A DNA stretch of 64,000 nt, taken from the NCBI GenBank assembly GCA_011319805.1, contig SJRY01000327.1, positions 62,001 to 126,000 of the forward strand, read 5' to 3'. The notes under the pieces are model-generated. The model had not been told where the DNA came from. It saw nothing but the letters and a program-made list of their open reading frames with translations, and ran no database searches. Below, piece by piece: positions 1 to 12,275 of the stretch; position 1 is the stretch's first letter, and the number at the start of each line of letters is the position of its first letter. Both the position numbers and the translations under genes were made by a program. This DNA is from Macrocybe gigantea (Eukaryota; Basidiomycota; Agaricomycetes; Agaricales; Callistosporiaceae).

Positions 1-828
1 GCGCCGCATCGGCCTGGGACTGTAAACCCGTAGAAGGTTCCTGGTTCTTGGCTTTGTTACTGATACACATTCCTAACCCCCCCCGCGTCAGGCATGCTCT
101 CTTGCCAACAGACCCAGAACGTCATGGATGGAAAGAAGCGTATCATCCTCAACCCGAGCGAAGCCCAGAAACGCGATTTTGAAACCGTCACGTTCGCCGA
201 AAACGAAGTGTACGGGATGGACATCCTCATATCGTCTGGAGAAGACGGCAAGGTAAGAAAAAGACTTGATCGCTTTGCGCGCCATCTTGCATGGCCTGAT
301 CGTCAATAAACTGTAGGCACGCCTAGAAGAATCGCGGACCACCATTTATCAGCGAGATCCCAATGTTACCTATCAACTCAAAATGAAGAACTCCCGCGCT
401 GTGTTTTCTGAAGTGCAGAAAAAAGCCGGCGCATTCCCCTTCAACATCCGCGCGCTAGAGGACGAGAAGCGATCGCGGATGGGTCTTCAAGAAGCTGTGC
501 AACATAGCTTGGTGAAACCATACGAAGTGATGTGAGCTCGACGATCGGTTGAGCTTGATCCGCGTTTTGACGACTGATCAGATACACTCCGTCCAACACA
601 TTTGTCGCCGGGTTCCACTTCACACTTGCTCTCCTGCCCGGAGGTCCTTCACTGATTACCCATCCTCCTATTTGGTACAAGCCGGAAATCATCCGCACTG
701 AAAAAGAGCTGGAAGATGAGGAACTCAAGACGCTGCTGAATCGGAATCTGCGAGAGAGCAAAAAGAAGAAGAAGAAGACCAGGACAGAGGGCGGGGCAGA
801 GGCAGAAGGCGAAGACGACAAAGAGTGA
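1..828 (+). CDS. EBP1/PA2G4-like M24-fold protein, 5'-truncated
   Basis: This is the C-terminal half of a proliferation-associated 2G4 / ERBB3-binding protein 1 homologue, a catalytically inactive methionine-aminopeptidase (M24) fold that binds ribosomes and RNA. Exons are 1-36, 92-252, 317-531 and 582-828; the first junction restores KPVEGMLS, matching the family's PIEGMLSHQ. Further family segments are NEVYGMDILISSGEDGK, TTIYQRDP, and FHFTLALLPGGP near the end. The protein ends in a lysine-rich tail (six Lys in a row at about 755-775) followed by an acidic stretch, as in human EBP1. The start codon and N-terminal half lie outside the window. It converges with PCC1 91 bp downstream. The identification rests on remembered family sequence; the splice phases agree throughout. 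Confidence 0.9.
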
Positions 829-918
829 ATAGGGATTAAGGCATAGCTAAGGACAGAATTGTAAACCGCGCATCGCAATTTCTTTTTTGTATTCGTCACG
901 CTTCCTGCGATCCGAGCC

Positions 919-1305
919 TTATGTTGGGCGCGTTGCGGCTTCTTCTCCGAAAGCTTGCAGTGTGCGGGTCACTAAATCAACGTTCTCGAGGAAAGCGTTC
1001 ACAGTAAGCCTAGCGAGGCGAACAGTCAGAGTATCGAAAGTTCTGCATCATCAACCGTTTTAAAGAAAACCACAGGAAAAATCGATAAAGAAAGGCATAC
1101 GCGATCAAGAGATTATCCTTCACATCGAGCGCTCTCTCCACCACATTTGGCTGCAACTCTACATCTACTTCGATGGAGCGTTTTGCTATGAGGGCATGTT
1201 CGTGTGAGACAAACGGAATCTCCAAAATGCTTTGTTAAGCCCCAGGTCAGCGTGGGGCAAATGACTGCTGGTAGGGAAGGCATACACTTTGTGCCAGTCC
1301 GACAT
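919..1305 (-). CDS. PCC1: KEOPS/EKC complex subunit Pcc1
   Basis: A 90-residue protein of the CTAG/Pcc1 family, the dimerising subunit of the KEOPS complex that makes the t6A modification of ANN-decoding tRNAs and also affects telomeres and transcription. There are three exons: 1286-1305 (only 20 nt), 1101-1229 and 919-1042, totalling 91 codons with stop. The N-terminus MSDWHKVILEIPF, the core HALIAKRSIEVD and ELQP, and the C-terminal helix TVRLARLTVNAFLENVDLV fit the family's length and pattern. The tiny first exon makes the gene easy to miss. No other KEOPS gene is nearby. The start is the only in-frame ATG that gives the usual short N-terminus. Confidence 0.88.
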
Positions 1306-1685
1306 GAAAGATAGAGTGCTTCCTCTTGAGATTTCACGTACAGATTTGTTTCAGTGTTTTTTTATATAAAGACGTAAATGGGTATACATGGATGAAAGTA
1401 ATAATGATACGCGGAGTCGATCCAAGAACTGTACAGAATACAATTTTCGGAGATTGCTGTTCATTCAACCAGCTCGACTTCTTCTGACTTTTTGCATCCA
1501 AAAATCGAGAAAACATCAACCAGCAGCCCAACATCCGGTAGTAAGGCATGGATGTTCTACAGCCATCCACTATCCTCAAGAATTGTGAAAGAATATTAGC
1601 ATCGACGACAACGGACGCCGATGACCCATTATGCACAGAGAGACCAGGAAAGGAAGGGAGGAAGGAGGAAAAGGACGGGGTATCG

Positions 1686-2522
1686 TTAAAGCGTGACGAC
1701 CAAGGTAGCAAACAATGCAGCAGCCAAGGCTGGGACGCTCAAGAGACGTCCTGTCAGGGCACCGTTGGAGTTGGAGAATGGGTTGGCACCTGCATTGCCT
1801 GCTGCTCCGATGGCGGAGGGGACAACTGAATCAGAAGCTGACGGGAAAGCGATCGTAGTGGTCGGCGTAACAACAAGGCTAGGTTATAGAGGATTAGAAA
1901 GTTTCGTTGTTGACGGGAAGAATAAAACATGGCTCACGTAGTGGGAGCGTGGGAATCGCTCGAGCTAGCGCTATGGTTGGTGTCATTGTTGTTGTCGTTG
2001 GCTTTGACATCAGCGGGGAGGCATGATGAGTCGTCACTTGCTGCAATTGTAATCTAGCGGACCATGTTGACTATTGTGATGGAAGGACATGGGGCGAAAA
2101 AAAAAAAGCACCTGTCCACTCCAGGCCTCGTCACCGTTGGCATCCTCAAGAGACAATTGAACCTTAGTTCCTGAAGGCAAGTTCGTCTTCCAGGTCATCG
2201 TGGTCCCGTCATGGTCGCCGGCGTCTACGCTGTGATGGATGAGTACGTATGGCTAGAAGAGGGGCGGCGCGTTCCGGCTTACAGAGGATCACCACAGGGA
2301 TCCTCAGCCTTGACAATGAGAAGGTTGTACGGTCCCTTCGTGGATTCCCATGATATTTTGGCGTCTTTGCACTGCCATTTCATGTGAGGAATGTGAAGAA
2401 GGCAAAATAAGAACGGAGGAACCCACTTGAGCGAGGGCAGGCGTGCTGATGGCGAACTCTGCAGAAACGCCACGAAGGGCGGCAGCGGCAAGGAGCGCAA
2501 TGGAAATGAGTGTGGGGAACAT
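1686..2522 (-). CDS. GPI-anchored Ser/Thr-rich secreted protein (Kre9/Knh1-type)
   Basis: A 203-residue predicted cell-surface protein with five exons (2427-2522, 2283-2371, 2112-2229, 1938-2053, 1686-1878). It starts with a signal peptide (MFPTLISIALLAAAALRGVSA) and then a short domain with the pattern ISWESTKGPYNLLIV, DPCGD and VQLSLEDANGDEAWSG, typical of the fungal Ser-Thr-rich GPI-anchored (Kre9/Knh1) family. A low-complexity Asn/Ser/Asp linker follows. The C-terminus is a hydrophobic tail (VPALAAALFATLVVTL) after a small-residue stretch, as expected for GPI attachment. The function is inferred only as cell-wall or surface. The citrate synthase gene lies upstream on the same strand, its stop 160 bp from this ATG. 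Confidence 0.85.
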
Positions 2523-2682
2523 GGCGCAGATATGCACAGGCAAAAAGAAGGGAAAGGCGGGTTATAAGGCGGCGAGGAGCGAGGGGAACACGCGAGGACG
2601 GCGAGGAGGATGGAATTGAGGAAAAAGATGTGTTTATTTGAGCATCTGCGGTCAACAGGCACCGTGAACCAAACAACTACCA

Positions 2683-5313
2683 TCAATCTATCAATCCGTA
2701 TCTATCTGCACGCATGGCTACAGCTTTGCCATCTCCTTTCCCTTGTAAGACGCCAAGTTGGTTCTCTTCGTGATCCTGCATGGAGTTAGCTGTACCCCGG
2801 AGCGACCTCGGACGCACGCACCCGGAATGCACAACCTCCGACGGTGTTACTCGCGGTCCAACCACTGCGACACGCTTCTCAATCGCCACGTAATCCCGCT
2901 TTCCCGGCCCAACGTAGATCTGCAATGAAACGTGTTCAGCATGCGGCCACACATGCTTCAATGTTTTTCTCACCTGTCGTGGCCTCCAGATCTTTACACC
3001 GCCTTCTTGAAGCATCATCTGTAAAACGTTGCATCATCTTCAACGTAACACAGCACCAAACTAGTCGACTTGCCTGTCGCCAGTGAGCCAGCCAGCCGAC
3101 CACTCTTGGCACCGCGAAAAGCACAGGGAAGAAGTCGAGTGGGAATCCTGCCGTGGCGTTTTTTCAGTTAGACGGCTTAAGATTTGACGCCAAGTAAGAA
3201 GACACACCCATAGCACGATAGATCAGTCCACTGGGATACAGCGGCAAATTTAAGCATTTCATAAGTCACAGACGGATAAATTAGAAAATGACCTCCAGAA
3301 GTCAACGTTTGGTGCCAGTCTGCGCTTTATAAAATATTCGTCTTTCATCGCCGCTTCATGCAGCGCCATAGCTGTCTCCAAGAGTTCATCCTTTCCAGTG
3401 CTGATCCGAGATTCTCGTCAGGTCGTGTCACTGGAGTGGAAACCCGGCAAAAACTTACACTTTAAAAACCTCATCCGCCGTTTTGCGAACGATGAAAGAT
3501 CGCGGGTCGGACTGAAACGGATGTCAAGGCGGATGATTCTGAACTGTCGTTGACAACGTACGGTCTTGTAAACACTTCGTTGCAACAGAACCCTGCTCAG
3601 CTCTACGACTTCGGGTTGACATTGTCCTGCTTACCGGTGACCAAACCCGGATAACACTTTCTCTCGTCTTTTGACGGCCTCGATAAACGACGGAACGTTC
3701 TCTGGTCTGATGATGCTCAGTGACGTATCTTGCATTCGCGAAATGTTCTTCCTCACTTTCCAATGGATATTAGCATCCGAATTACAGCTTCATTGGCGCC
3801 TCCTGTCTTTGAACATCAGAGATTGTGAAGTGTTGATCGTGGAGAGGACCGACCATGCAAAGGACCACTGTGACATCCATCATGCGGTCGGTAAAGGCAA
3901 ACGACGAGAAAAATACAGTTATCTACTCACTAGAGTGAAGCACAACCCGCGCTGACAATGAAATGTGTAAATCAACGTCACAAATGGCCTTCAAGCTCTA
4001 CTCACGCTATAGCTGAGTACGGGTCAACCAGAGAACTGGCAGTCTGGAGCACGGTAGTTGCGGACGCGTTCAATTCGTGATCAGCGTGAATGAGAAACAG
4101 AACGTCCAGCGCCTTCTCGAGAACAGGATTTGGAACGTAGTTTTCTTCACCCATATGATCCATCTGATACAAGAACCTGGAGATCGAGATTCAGTAGTGT
4201 TGTGCTTTAGAAAATGCGGACGCGACGTACGATCCGGTATAGCTCAAATTTTTGGGCGGAGTAACGAATTCACGACCTTGTCGAACGCGGTAAGCCATTC
4301 TGCAAATAACATCATTAGATTGGCTAGCTGGATAATTGTTTTTCGGCCGCTGACGCTGCCAAGGTCGTTGCTTTCCCAATTAAACGGTATATCTGTTTAT
4401 CCATCAACGCAAGGGACATGGCGTCACCTCGGGTATAGATATTTTGCCCTGCTCATAGTCTAAACACGGTCGCTTTCGGCGGAGTAGAAAGGTATCTACC
4501 TTGCAGAGAAGGGTTTGCTTCGCGATAATAGGATCCAAGATAAGCAAATGCGCTTGTAAGGATGGCCATGGGATGGGCGTCGTAGCTGCGAATAAAGCGT
4601 GAGGACCTCCTCGCTTCTCAATCTCTTAACCAACGGTTACCGGAATGAGCGGCAGAACAGCTCCGCGTCTGCGTGTGTCACTCCATGATGCAGAACTTCG
4701 CGCTCAAAGATCTCGAATTGAGAAGCAGTCGGGAGAGAACCGTAGATCAGGAGGTACGCTCAAAAGAAAATCAGCAGGCATTCACAGCAAAAACAACAAC
4801 ACCGCACACCGTACCTGTCTCTAAGTGGGAGGAATGTAATGCGAGCTGCTCGATGGGATACCCTCTGTTTTTGTCATCTCGTTCAAAAGCTGAATTTTAG
4901 GACGAGCTGAGATGCATTCAAGTACCTATATCGGAGCACTGTTAAAGAAACGTTAGTAGGCATCTAGCATCGGAGTGATTCAAAATGCGCACCGCCAGCC
5001 TCCCCATCGATGTATGTGATTCCACTCCGCATGACAGCGGTATTCAGATAGCCCCTGTCCGACACGCGAAGGCCCTTGTCGGTCTCGTTTTCCTCGCGTT
5101 CTCCCCGGCGCCTTGGGGCCGTCATGGCCTTGAAAGCGGTGGCGGGTATACTGTTGTCTGTTATTCTAAAAAGCAGAAGGAGGTTAGGCTGGTTACTTTT
5201 CTACCGAGCTAAATAGATGGAAGGACGGACGGTATCTCATATGTTTTGCCTGTACGATTGTCTCTCACTGTTAGGCTGTCTTTGAAAGTACTCGTTTCGA
5301 TTGGCTTGCCCAT
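2683..5313 (-). CDS. citrate synthase (20 exons)
   Basis: Condenses acetyl-CoA and oxaloacetate to citrate. Twenty exons sum to 1542 nt (513 residues): 5231-5313, 4993-5165, 4926-4938, 4815-4864, 4641-4758, 4500-4585, 4355-4427, 4231-4299, 4006-4176, 3931-3951, 3854-3867, 3757-3802, 3635-3706, 3562-3574, 3459-3511, 3293-3400, 3208-3230, 3074-3147, 2974-3018 and 2683-2919. Catalytic motifs are present: [29 protein letters not shown] and the Asp of TDPRS-type (here KTSDPRSF). The N-terminus [18 protein letters not shown] has no obvious mitochondrial presequence and the C-terminus is not SKL, so compartment is uncertain. Intron 3019-3073 has a GC donor. The last exon adds about 65 residues beyond the usual end after EKRV, so an undetected intron or read-through is possible. 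Confidence 0.95.
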
Positions 5314-5535
5314 GATGAACGCAGTTGCAGAGATGAACGTTTGCTCCCCAACGTTAAGTATACGCCGGGTAAAGTGATGTGACAAATCAAATGTTATCCT
5401 TCCCCACCGGATGCTGTCGCTCGAGCGGGTCAGTGCTTTCGCGGCGGCGACCAGTAACAGCAAACTATCCGCCCGGCGCTCGGGTAACGAATCATCCGAT
5501 AGCATACAGCAATAGGAATAAATACACGGGGCGCT

Positions 5536-6624
5536 CTACCTTTTGACTACTTTTTCATGTAGTTCAGCTCCTTTCAGTCTCGCCCTGAGGTACTCCAAAC
5601 GCGCCTCGCATCGACTCATCATTTCCTTCTTCCTTCGTCGCACCTCTGCCAATTCCGAAGGCAAATCACCCTCATCCGTGTCCATCGTCTGCACGGGGAA
5701 GGTCTGAAAGTCGCGCTCTAAAGGAGAGGGTAGATGTCTAGTGCTACGCGACAATGCCTCATTTCCGAGGCGAGATCGCGGAGTGACTCGACTGTCAGAA
5801 ATTGACGAAACAGAGTTCTCGCATTGTGAACCGAGTGGCTGTTTGCCGCAAAGAGGTGACGCCGATAGAGACAAGGACAGTGATTTTTTGCTAGAGGATG
5901 CCGAAATGGAGTGTCTGTCGTCAGTATCCACAAAAGGACGCTCGCCGAGACTGGGCGCTGTCGCTTGCTGTGGCGGCCTGGTAGACGATTGCGCCTGAGT
6001 TCCGTGAACTGGCAAGTCGTAAATGCGGGCAGCGGTGCTGTTCTTCAGGAGATTGAAGGCTTCAATGAGCTTCTTCATCTCCTGGTTAAGGTTGACAATC
6101 GCACAACGAATTTCTTGAGCTGTGCATAGATTAGATTCCTGGAGAACATCATCAATGCTCAAACGAGTTCCAGATTCGTGATTCATGGTGAGCAGTGATC
6201 GCTTGCGTATGGTAGATTTACGTGCTTGAAAAGATGAGCGGGCCGAACCCTCCTCCGACACCGGTGCGACTGAAGGCGTATCTGTGGTTTGCATTAACAC
6301 GTGCTGGACATTCGGCAGAAAGGAGGGTAGTCCGAGTGGATCAGGCCTCTGAAGTCGCTCTTCATTCGCAGGCCTATGCAAAGTTATGCATCGAAAGATG
6401 AAAGAGATGCCGGACATAAGAGGGTTAGCTCGACGAGTTGGTGTTTCCCGACTTGGAGAACCCGAGTGCTCCGTAAGTGACGCAGGGCGTGCCTTAAACG
6501 TGGACAGAGATGGCGATTCGACCTCCGTATACTGTGTAAATGCGCCCTGTCGAAGTAGCCGATATTCATCCTCACTTAAGAAGACGTTAGCGCCATTGCG
6601 GTCGGAGGTTGAGCTTGATCTCAT
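5536..6624 (-). CDS. hypothetical protein with predicted C-terminal coiled coil
   Basis: An open frame of 362 codons that I do not recognise. It begins MRSSSTSDRNGANVFLSEDEY, has Ser/Thr/Pro-rich low-complexity stretches, a central segment (about residues 160-190) that looks helical (IRCAIVNLNQEMKKLIEAF), and ends with a charged helix (about 320-362) including EVRRRKKEMMSRCEARLEYL. A 42-nt multiple-of-three intron around 6375-6416 (ending ...TTGCATAG) is possible and would not break the frame. It is divergent from ERG24, 228 bp between ATGs. The long frame and biased composition support coding, but no catalytic motif is visible. It could be a cytoskeletal or scaffold protein. Confidence 0.6.
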   Translation of the reverse strand: MRSSSTSDRNGANVFLSEDEYRLLRQGAFTQYTEVESPSLSTFKARPASLTEHSGSPSRETPTRRANPLMSGISFIFRCITLHRPANEERLQRPDPLGLPSFLPNVQHVLMQTTDTPSVAPVSEEGSARSSFQARKSTIRKRSLLTMNHESGTRLSIDDVLQESNLCTAQEIRCAIVNLNQEMKKLIEAFNLLKNSTAARIYDLPVHGTQAQSSTRPPQQATAPSLGERPFVDTDDRHSISASSSKKSLSLSLSASPLCGKQPLGSQCENSVSSISDSRVTPRSRLGNEALSRSTRHLPSPLERDFQTFPVQTMDTDEGDLPSELAEVRRRKKEMMSRCEARLEYLRARLKGAELHEKVVKR

Positions 6625-6852
6625 ACTTCAAGAGGCCGGCTGCATGAGCAGAGGCAAGCCCGTTCAATCTTTGAGCAAGGCTCATTGGTGAGCATGGGTC
6701 GAAGAGGAGGCGTGGAAGGCAGTCCCATCGTGATGCTTCCCGCAACAAAGAGGTCAGGAAGGCGTCAAGAAATGATGGTGGTATCAGTGGGATCGGCTAC
6801 ATAATTGACCAAAGTGGTTCGACCACTCTTTACCACCACCACCACCACCACC

Positions 6853-8459
6853 ATGGCCTCAGAGCTCAATCCCCGCACGACGTCCTACGAATTCCTTGGC
6901 CCTCCTGGCGCATTTCTCATTATCATCGGCGTACCAACTGTCTTGTACGCACTCTATTTTAGTTGTTCCGAAGCCACAGGGGGCTGTCCACCGACAGTGA
7001 TCCCCGACCAGGTGCTTGCGTCCTTGTTTGACCCCTCTTGGTGGAAAGGACTATGGGATACCCAAGCGGCCCTCCTCTACTTGGGATGGTACGCGTTCTG
7101 CGTCCTGGCTTGGGCTATCCTGCCTGGTGACTATGTCGAGGGCACGACACTTCGTAACGGGAACAAGAAACAGTACAAAATCAACGGTATTTTTTCAACA
7201 CATCACTTTCTGTTCACTGGAATCACGTCCTATCCCGCTTCTAGCATTCTCCACCTTATTGCTGTCTTTGGGAGTTGCATCAGGTACCATCTACCGGTAT
7301 GGCCCTGAATCGTTCACGTTCTTCTACGACAAATGGTTGGGCTTTGCGACCGCCGCTGTCCTCGTGTCGATTTTGCAAGCTTTTCTCTGCTATGCGGCCT
7401 CTTTCCAGGAAGGAAAATTGCTCGCTCTTGGCGGAAACACCGGAAATGCCATCTACGACGTGAGCTCAAAGACGAATGCACTTCATTACACCTGTAAAGG
7501 CTGACACCGATTCAGTTTTACATCGGTCGAGAACTTAATCCCTCTATCGGGAGCTTCGATCTCAAGTCTTTCAATGAATTACGTCCTGGTCTCATCTTAT
7601 GGGTACTCATCAATATCAGCATGGCCTGTGAGCAAGCCACACGTCGAGGAGGTCTGACCAAAATTACGGACTCCATGTGGCTCGTTCTGGCGTTTCAGAC
7701 GTGGTATGTCGCGGATAGTCTGTACAACGAGGTGAGGAAGCGTTCTCTTTCATAGACGTAAAGCTAAGCATTTCCAAAGCCTGCTCTCTTTACCACAATG
7801 GACATAACAGACGACGGTTTTGGTTTCATGCTCGCAATTGGTGATCTCGTCTGGGTACCCTTCTTATACGGTCTTCAAGCTCGCTATCTAGCTTTCAACC
7901 CCATTGAACTTGGCCCTGTTTGGACGGCCGCGATCTTCCTTGTTAATCTTACCGGCTATTATATCTTCAGAGATTCTAACGGGGAGAAGAACGATTTCCG
8001 AAATGGTAAAAATCCCAAAAGTACGCCCAGATATCCTACTGCCCTTTCATCGCTGACACTTTTATGTCAGACCTCAAATACTTAACAACCGAAAGTGGGT
8101 CTAAACTCCTAACTTCCGGATGGTGGGGGCTGTCACGCCACCCCAACTATTTGTATGCTTCTCCTCGCTCTTAGTCTTCTTCCTCCTGATTATCGGACTG
8201 TAGTGGAGACTTGCTGATGGCCCTAGCTTGGTCTTTGCCCACTCGTTTCGACACTCCCATCACCTACTTCTATGTCATGTACTTCTCTATCCTCTTGATT
8301 CACCGTCAGCGACGCGATGACGAAAAATGCCACAAAAAGTAGGGATTTCCACCTTGCGCCATTTTTCACTTTTTGATCCACATATATGATAGGTATGGCA
8401 AAGACTGGGAAACGTACAAGAAAATAGTTCCTTATCGTATTATTCCCTATGTATACTAA
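6853..8459 (+). CDS. ERG24: C-14 sterol reductase (ERG4/ERG24 family)
   Basis: A 429-residue polytopic ER membrane enzyme that reduces the C14-C15 double bond formed after lanosterol 14-demethylation in ergosterol synthesis, using NADPH. Seven exons: 6853-7186, 7245-7459, 7516-7731, 7780-8020, 8071-8152, 8204-8338 and 8393-8459 (430 codons). Family signatures: LNPRTTSYEF at the N-terminus, LALGGNTGNAIYD, FYIGRELNPS, the signature DDGFGFMLAIGDL, GWWGLSRHPNYFGD, and the C-terminus VPYRIIPYVY, nearly identical to yeast Erg24. The ATG at 6853 is chosen over an upstream in-frame ATG at 6805, which would add MTKVVRPLF plus a poly-Thr stretch. It converges on the YEATS gene 82 bp downstream. Confidence 0.96.
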
Positions 8460-8541
8460 TCGAAGTCGCCAAGTTGTAGCCAGCAACTATCGCTCATTTA
8501 AATAACAGTCGTTTCTGCGAAATGTAGCGCAATCTCTTTGG

Positions 8542-11500
8542 TTATAGCTCTTCAGTTTTAATCCGTCTAGGTGATGCATGTTGGAGTACTTGGGGTTCGT
8601 TATCTTTGGCAACAAGCACTCCATGTCTGAGTAGCACACCCAATGTGCTAACGTCAGACTGGGACATTTGGATGGCTCCACGTAAAATATGTGACGGGGT
8701 TAACAGAATGGCATCCTTCTTCGATCTCTTTTTCTGACCTCTCCAAACAACGGAGCCCGATATGATTGGGCTCTCATCGGTAATCACATTCAGTCCGCCT
8801 TTGACGAGCACCTTGATGAAGCTCTTCGCGGCAATAGCCAAGACAGCATATGGGGAGATTTGGGCTTCAAGCCGTTCCTTGGTCATAACTGAGGATTGGG
8901 CGAAAGTTTTGCCCGGCGCGCTTGAAGTGGAGAAAGTAGGTAAGTGTAAGGACGAAATGACGTCGCTGACAGACACTACGAAGTGAGGGTCGGGAGCCTG
9001 AATGAGAGCAGGTAGATCTTTTGCAGCGATGGGTGTCGTGATAGCTGAACGGTCAGGCCCGTGAACGACCCTTGAAGCCTCTCGCAGAAGTTCATCAATG
9101 TCAACCATAGGCGGTGTTCTGAAGTGGAACTCCGGCGGCGTGATTTGGCAATCCAATCCGTTTTGTATCCTGTGGGCACCAAATCCATGGCTGTCCGAGT
9201 CGCATTCAACTTTGGGAGCAGATACATCGTGGTGAGATGCGCGATGGCGGCCGCAGACGGAGCACCAATGGGTCATAAGTTGACCGCCAATGGGTTTGTC
9301 TCCGAAATCTCTTCGTCTGGCAATGCCGTCACGAATATCAATGAAGCGTCCGTTGTCCGAAAGCCAAGCGTAGACATCGCCCGTATTCAGTGATGGAAGA
9401 ATGCGGTTGCCAGACTCATGATCCCGAATTGCAAGGGTGTAGGCTTGTTGAATAGTTCTGGCACGCGCCCACTATACAAATGAGCTAGCTGTCGAGAAGC
9501 CATGGAAGGCGACTTACTTCGATGGCTTTTCGCCTCCCCTGGACGAGAGAACCTAAGTCTGCTGGAGTAGCCACGAGCCTGTAGGAAACTGTCGGGACTG
9601 GTCCTGCCCCGGCGTCTAAGGAAGGTCAAGTGAGGTCGATCTCTTGGATGTATTACATATTGCATATTACGAACCATGAAGAGTCATTGGAAACTCTCTG
9701 GACAGTCTGCGTAAAATATCCTCGTAACCTGGTTCATTAGAAGGCATGTCAGGATGGCACGCTGGCAGTATCTTACTTGAAACGGAAGAGGGTAGAGTTG
9801 ACTGCTCATGCGGAGGTTCTCGCTCCGACTTTGTGGCAGCTTCTATGCTCCATAGAATTTTGGAATTGATAGGTAGATAATCGGTCCGCGGCGCAGAGAT
9901 AGCCGTGTTCTTGTCTAGCTCGATGTCAACCACTTGTTCATCTCCAAGCGCGATTCTCCCCGTTTTCAGTAAGTCCAGCTGTAGGGAAGATACATCAATT
10001 CCAAGAACTCTAGCAGTGGAGAAACTATGCTATGCTTGCCTCAACCCAATGCTCTAGCACCGTCTTCTGATCGGATCGTTTATCGTCAAAACCTGAAAGC
10101 CCATTAAACGTTAATTCTACCCTCGCCAGAAAAGGTTGACTGGTTGTCCCGACGACCGCGAACGGTGGTTCCGCTCTCATAAGGCTTGCAGGCGAACAAG
10201 CGCTTTCTGGAGTAGATGAAACAATGATGCGGCGTAGGATCGATGTGATGTGATGGCTCTGTACTCCGCGGGTCAATAGATGAGAGAAGAAATAGGTGGA
10301 TACGTTACGAACATAAGATGCAGACTCAACAGAGATCATCCATTTGTGTGTGTCGGAGGATATGCGGTCTTCTACACACAGAAAGGACGTGATGTTGACA
10401 CACATGGGTTTCCATAGTGAGGACGAACTAGAGCAGAGGATGCCTACCTGGCGGGATCCAACAGCTATGGTCGGCAATAGTGATTCTGGCCGAAAAATGA
10501 AATCTGCTCCTGGAGGTCGGCAGTGATGTGTTAGATAACGATGGCCTTCGATGCGACGGCTGGTTCTCTAACGGTCCCTCGGGTTTGCCTTCGGCAATGT
10601 AGCTTTTAGAAGAAAATTTCGCACCGCGATGGACTTCGTCGAAAGTATTGCGGTGGGTATAGCTCATACGCCAATTCCCTTTATGCGTCCTTAAGGCCGG
10701 ATTGATATTGCTGGCCATGATGGGTTCCGTGACTGAGTGAATATCGATGGATTCTTCATCATCTTCGCATACGCGTATACCTCGCCTGATGGCGGATTTT
10801 CCGAGAAAAGGGGCTAAGGCCGGAGTATCCTGATGCAGCCCAAGCGTCTTAGTTAGGATAGCGGAAGCATCTTGCGAAGACTCTTGACTGGGTTGACTCG
10901 ATCGACCAAGATCCGCTTGTTTCGCGCCTAGACCATCTTTCAATCCCACAGCTCGCTGAAACAAGCTCCGCAAACCGGGGAGGATCCCAGTGGGGCCAAG
11001 ACCAACTTCGATGCCGGAGGTAAAATCGACGCTAGGATCTGATACTGCACAAGCCCTGATGCAGTCCTCGTGCGTTCCCCACTCTAAGCTATGCGATATT
11101 CGTGCATGGTTCAAGAGACCTTGCAAGGAAGTGAAATTACTGCGCAAGCAGGAAGGGCATCTTAAAATATATGCTTGTGCCCCATCTTCCGGCAATATGT
11201 CGTGGTTGTTGTGTGACGAGATATATAGAAAGGACCCTTTGGAATTACGGGGTACGTAAATCTTCTCTTTTGGTGGAGGCCTTGTGAATCTGAGCGCAGA
11301 CCGTGTCCATTCCGATTTCTTCGGGAAGATATCCCGCGCTAATAAGAGGTTCAAAGGACGTTCCACAGAAGCGATAGAAGCAAGGGCAACATCTTTAAAT
11401 GATGTTGAAGATTGCAGAGCATCTGGAGGAAGGCATAAATTCAAGTCTTTGGAACACGGATGATATGCAAAACATACGCTTTGCGATGGATTCCTGCACA

Positions 11501-11646
11501 AGTAACGCCCACGTTATTCGGCTCTCCAATGTCGCAGCGAACTGTTGGCGTAACAGTATTTCAAGGTCAATTTCACCCAAAACGTCTTCATAGCACCTAT
11601 AACTTGTTGTTTTCGTATCGATCCTTCGCCGTTTCCTGGGCTGCAT
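8542..11646 (-). CDS. YEATS-domain protein
   Basis: A 935-residue chromatin protein; YEATS domains read acylated or acetylated histone lysines in remodelling and acetyltransferase complexes. Exons: 11478-11646, 10448-11422, 10040-10371, 9675-9978, 9518-9615 and 8542-9471. An N-terminal segment holds a C2H2-like cluster (RCPSCLRSNFTS then HARISHSLEW). The YEATS core runs THKWMISVESASYVRNVSTYF, PPFAVVGTTSQPF, RVELTFNG, then HWVELDLLKTG and VVDIELDKNT. The C-terminus has a cysteine motif (HWCSVCGRHRASHH) and a helical region like the YEATS2 histone-fold part. The intron 9979-10039 uses a GC donor (GAG|GCAAGC); a GT donor six bases earlier is an in-frame alternative. The organisation resembles YEATS2 more than Yaf9 or Taf14. 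Confidence 0.85.
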
Positions 11647-12275
11647 TCAAAATCTGTCAAAGTGCGAGTTGCAAATTTAAAATCGCAGCAATGCTCAAAT
11701 TGGTAAGCTGACTAATCCTCCTTAGCAAGTACAACCTCGCTTGAATCAGCGTTTCCCTTACTGGCCACTGGGTCGCTTTCGTTACTATATGGGTTTCTTA
11801 CCCTCCGTCCACCACCCTACTCTACCATACCACTTGCGTCTCTATGTGGCATATTACCGCAATTCAACTCACAGGCCGAATTTGGGGCATGGGGTGTCAA
11901 CACGCGTTCAAGACCTGTTTCGGCAATGGTAGGTCGACTACTTCCTACATTCCGCCCGATTACATTCGTCACCTTCTATAATAATCTCTTCGTATCTACG
12001 TCTACTTCTACTATCTATTTCCTATTTTCTACCTGCATTCTGACGAGGCATCCCAATACCTGAGTTACTACTTACATAACTTAGTCAGAAATAAATACTT
12101 ATCTCTCATCTCTCATACCCACTCCCACTCACTCCCACTCACTCCCACTGACTACTGAGGGCTTGAAGGAGCATAAGTTATCCAATATATATATTTTCTT
12201 GCGGCACTAATATCTCAACTACAAAAGGACTAAAATGTCCCTCCTATGTTTGTCTTGTGTAGGTCTTAGTATGGA
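11647..12275. other. intergenic region with short tandem repeat
   Basis: Between the ATG of the YEATS gene and the stop of the transporter, both on the minus strand, so it should hold the YEATS promoter and the transporter 3' UTR. Pyrimidine-rich on the plus strand. I see no supported coding exon; short open frames here have no family resemblance. Confidence 0.5.
12117..12154. repeat. short tandem repeat, about three copies of a 10-mer
   Basis: About three consecutive copies of the unit CACTCCCACT (CACTCACTCCCACT phase) in the intergenic region. A simple microsatellite-like repeat with no visible function. Confidence 0.75.
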
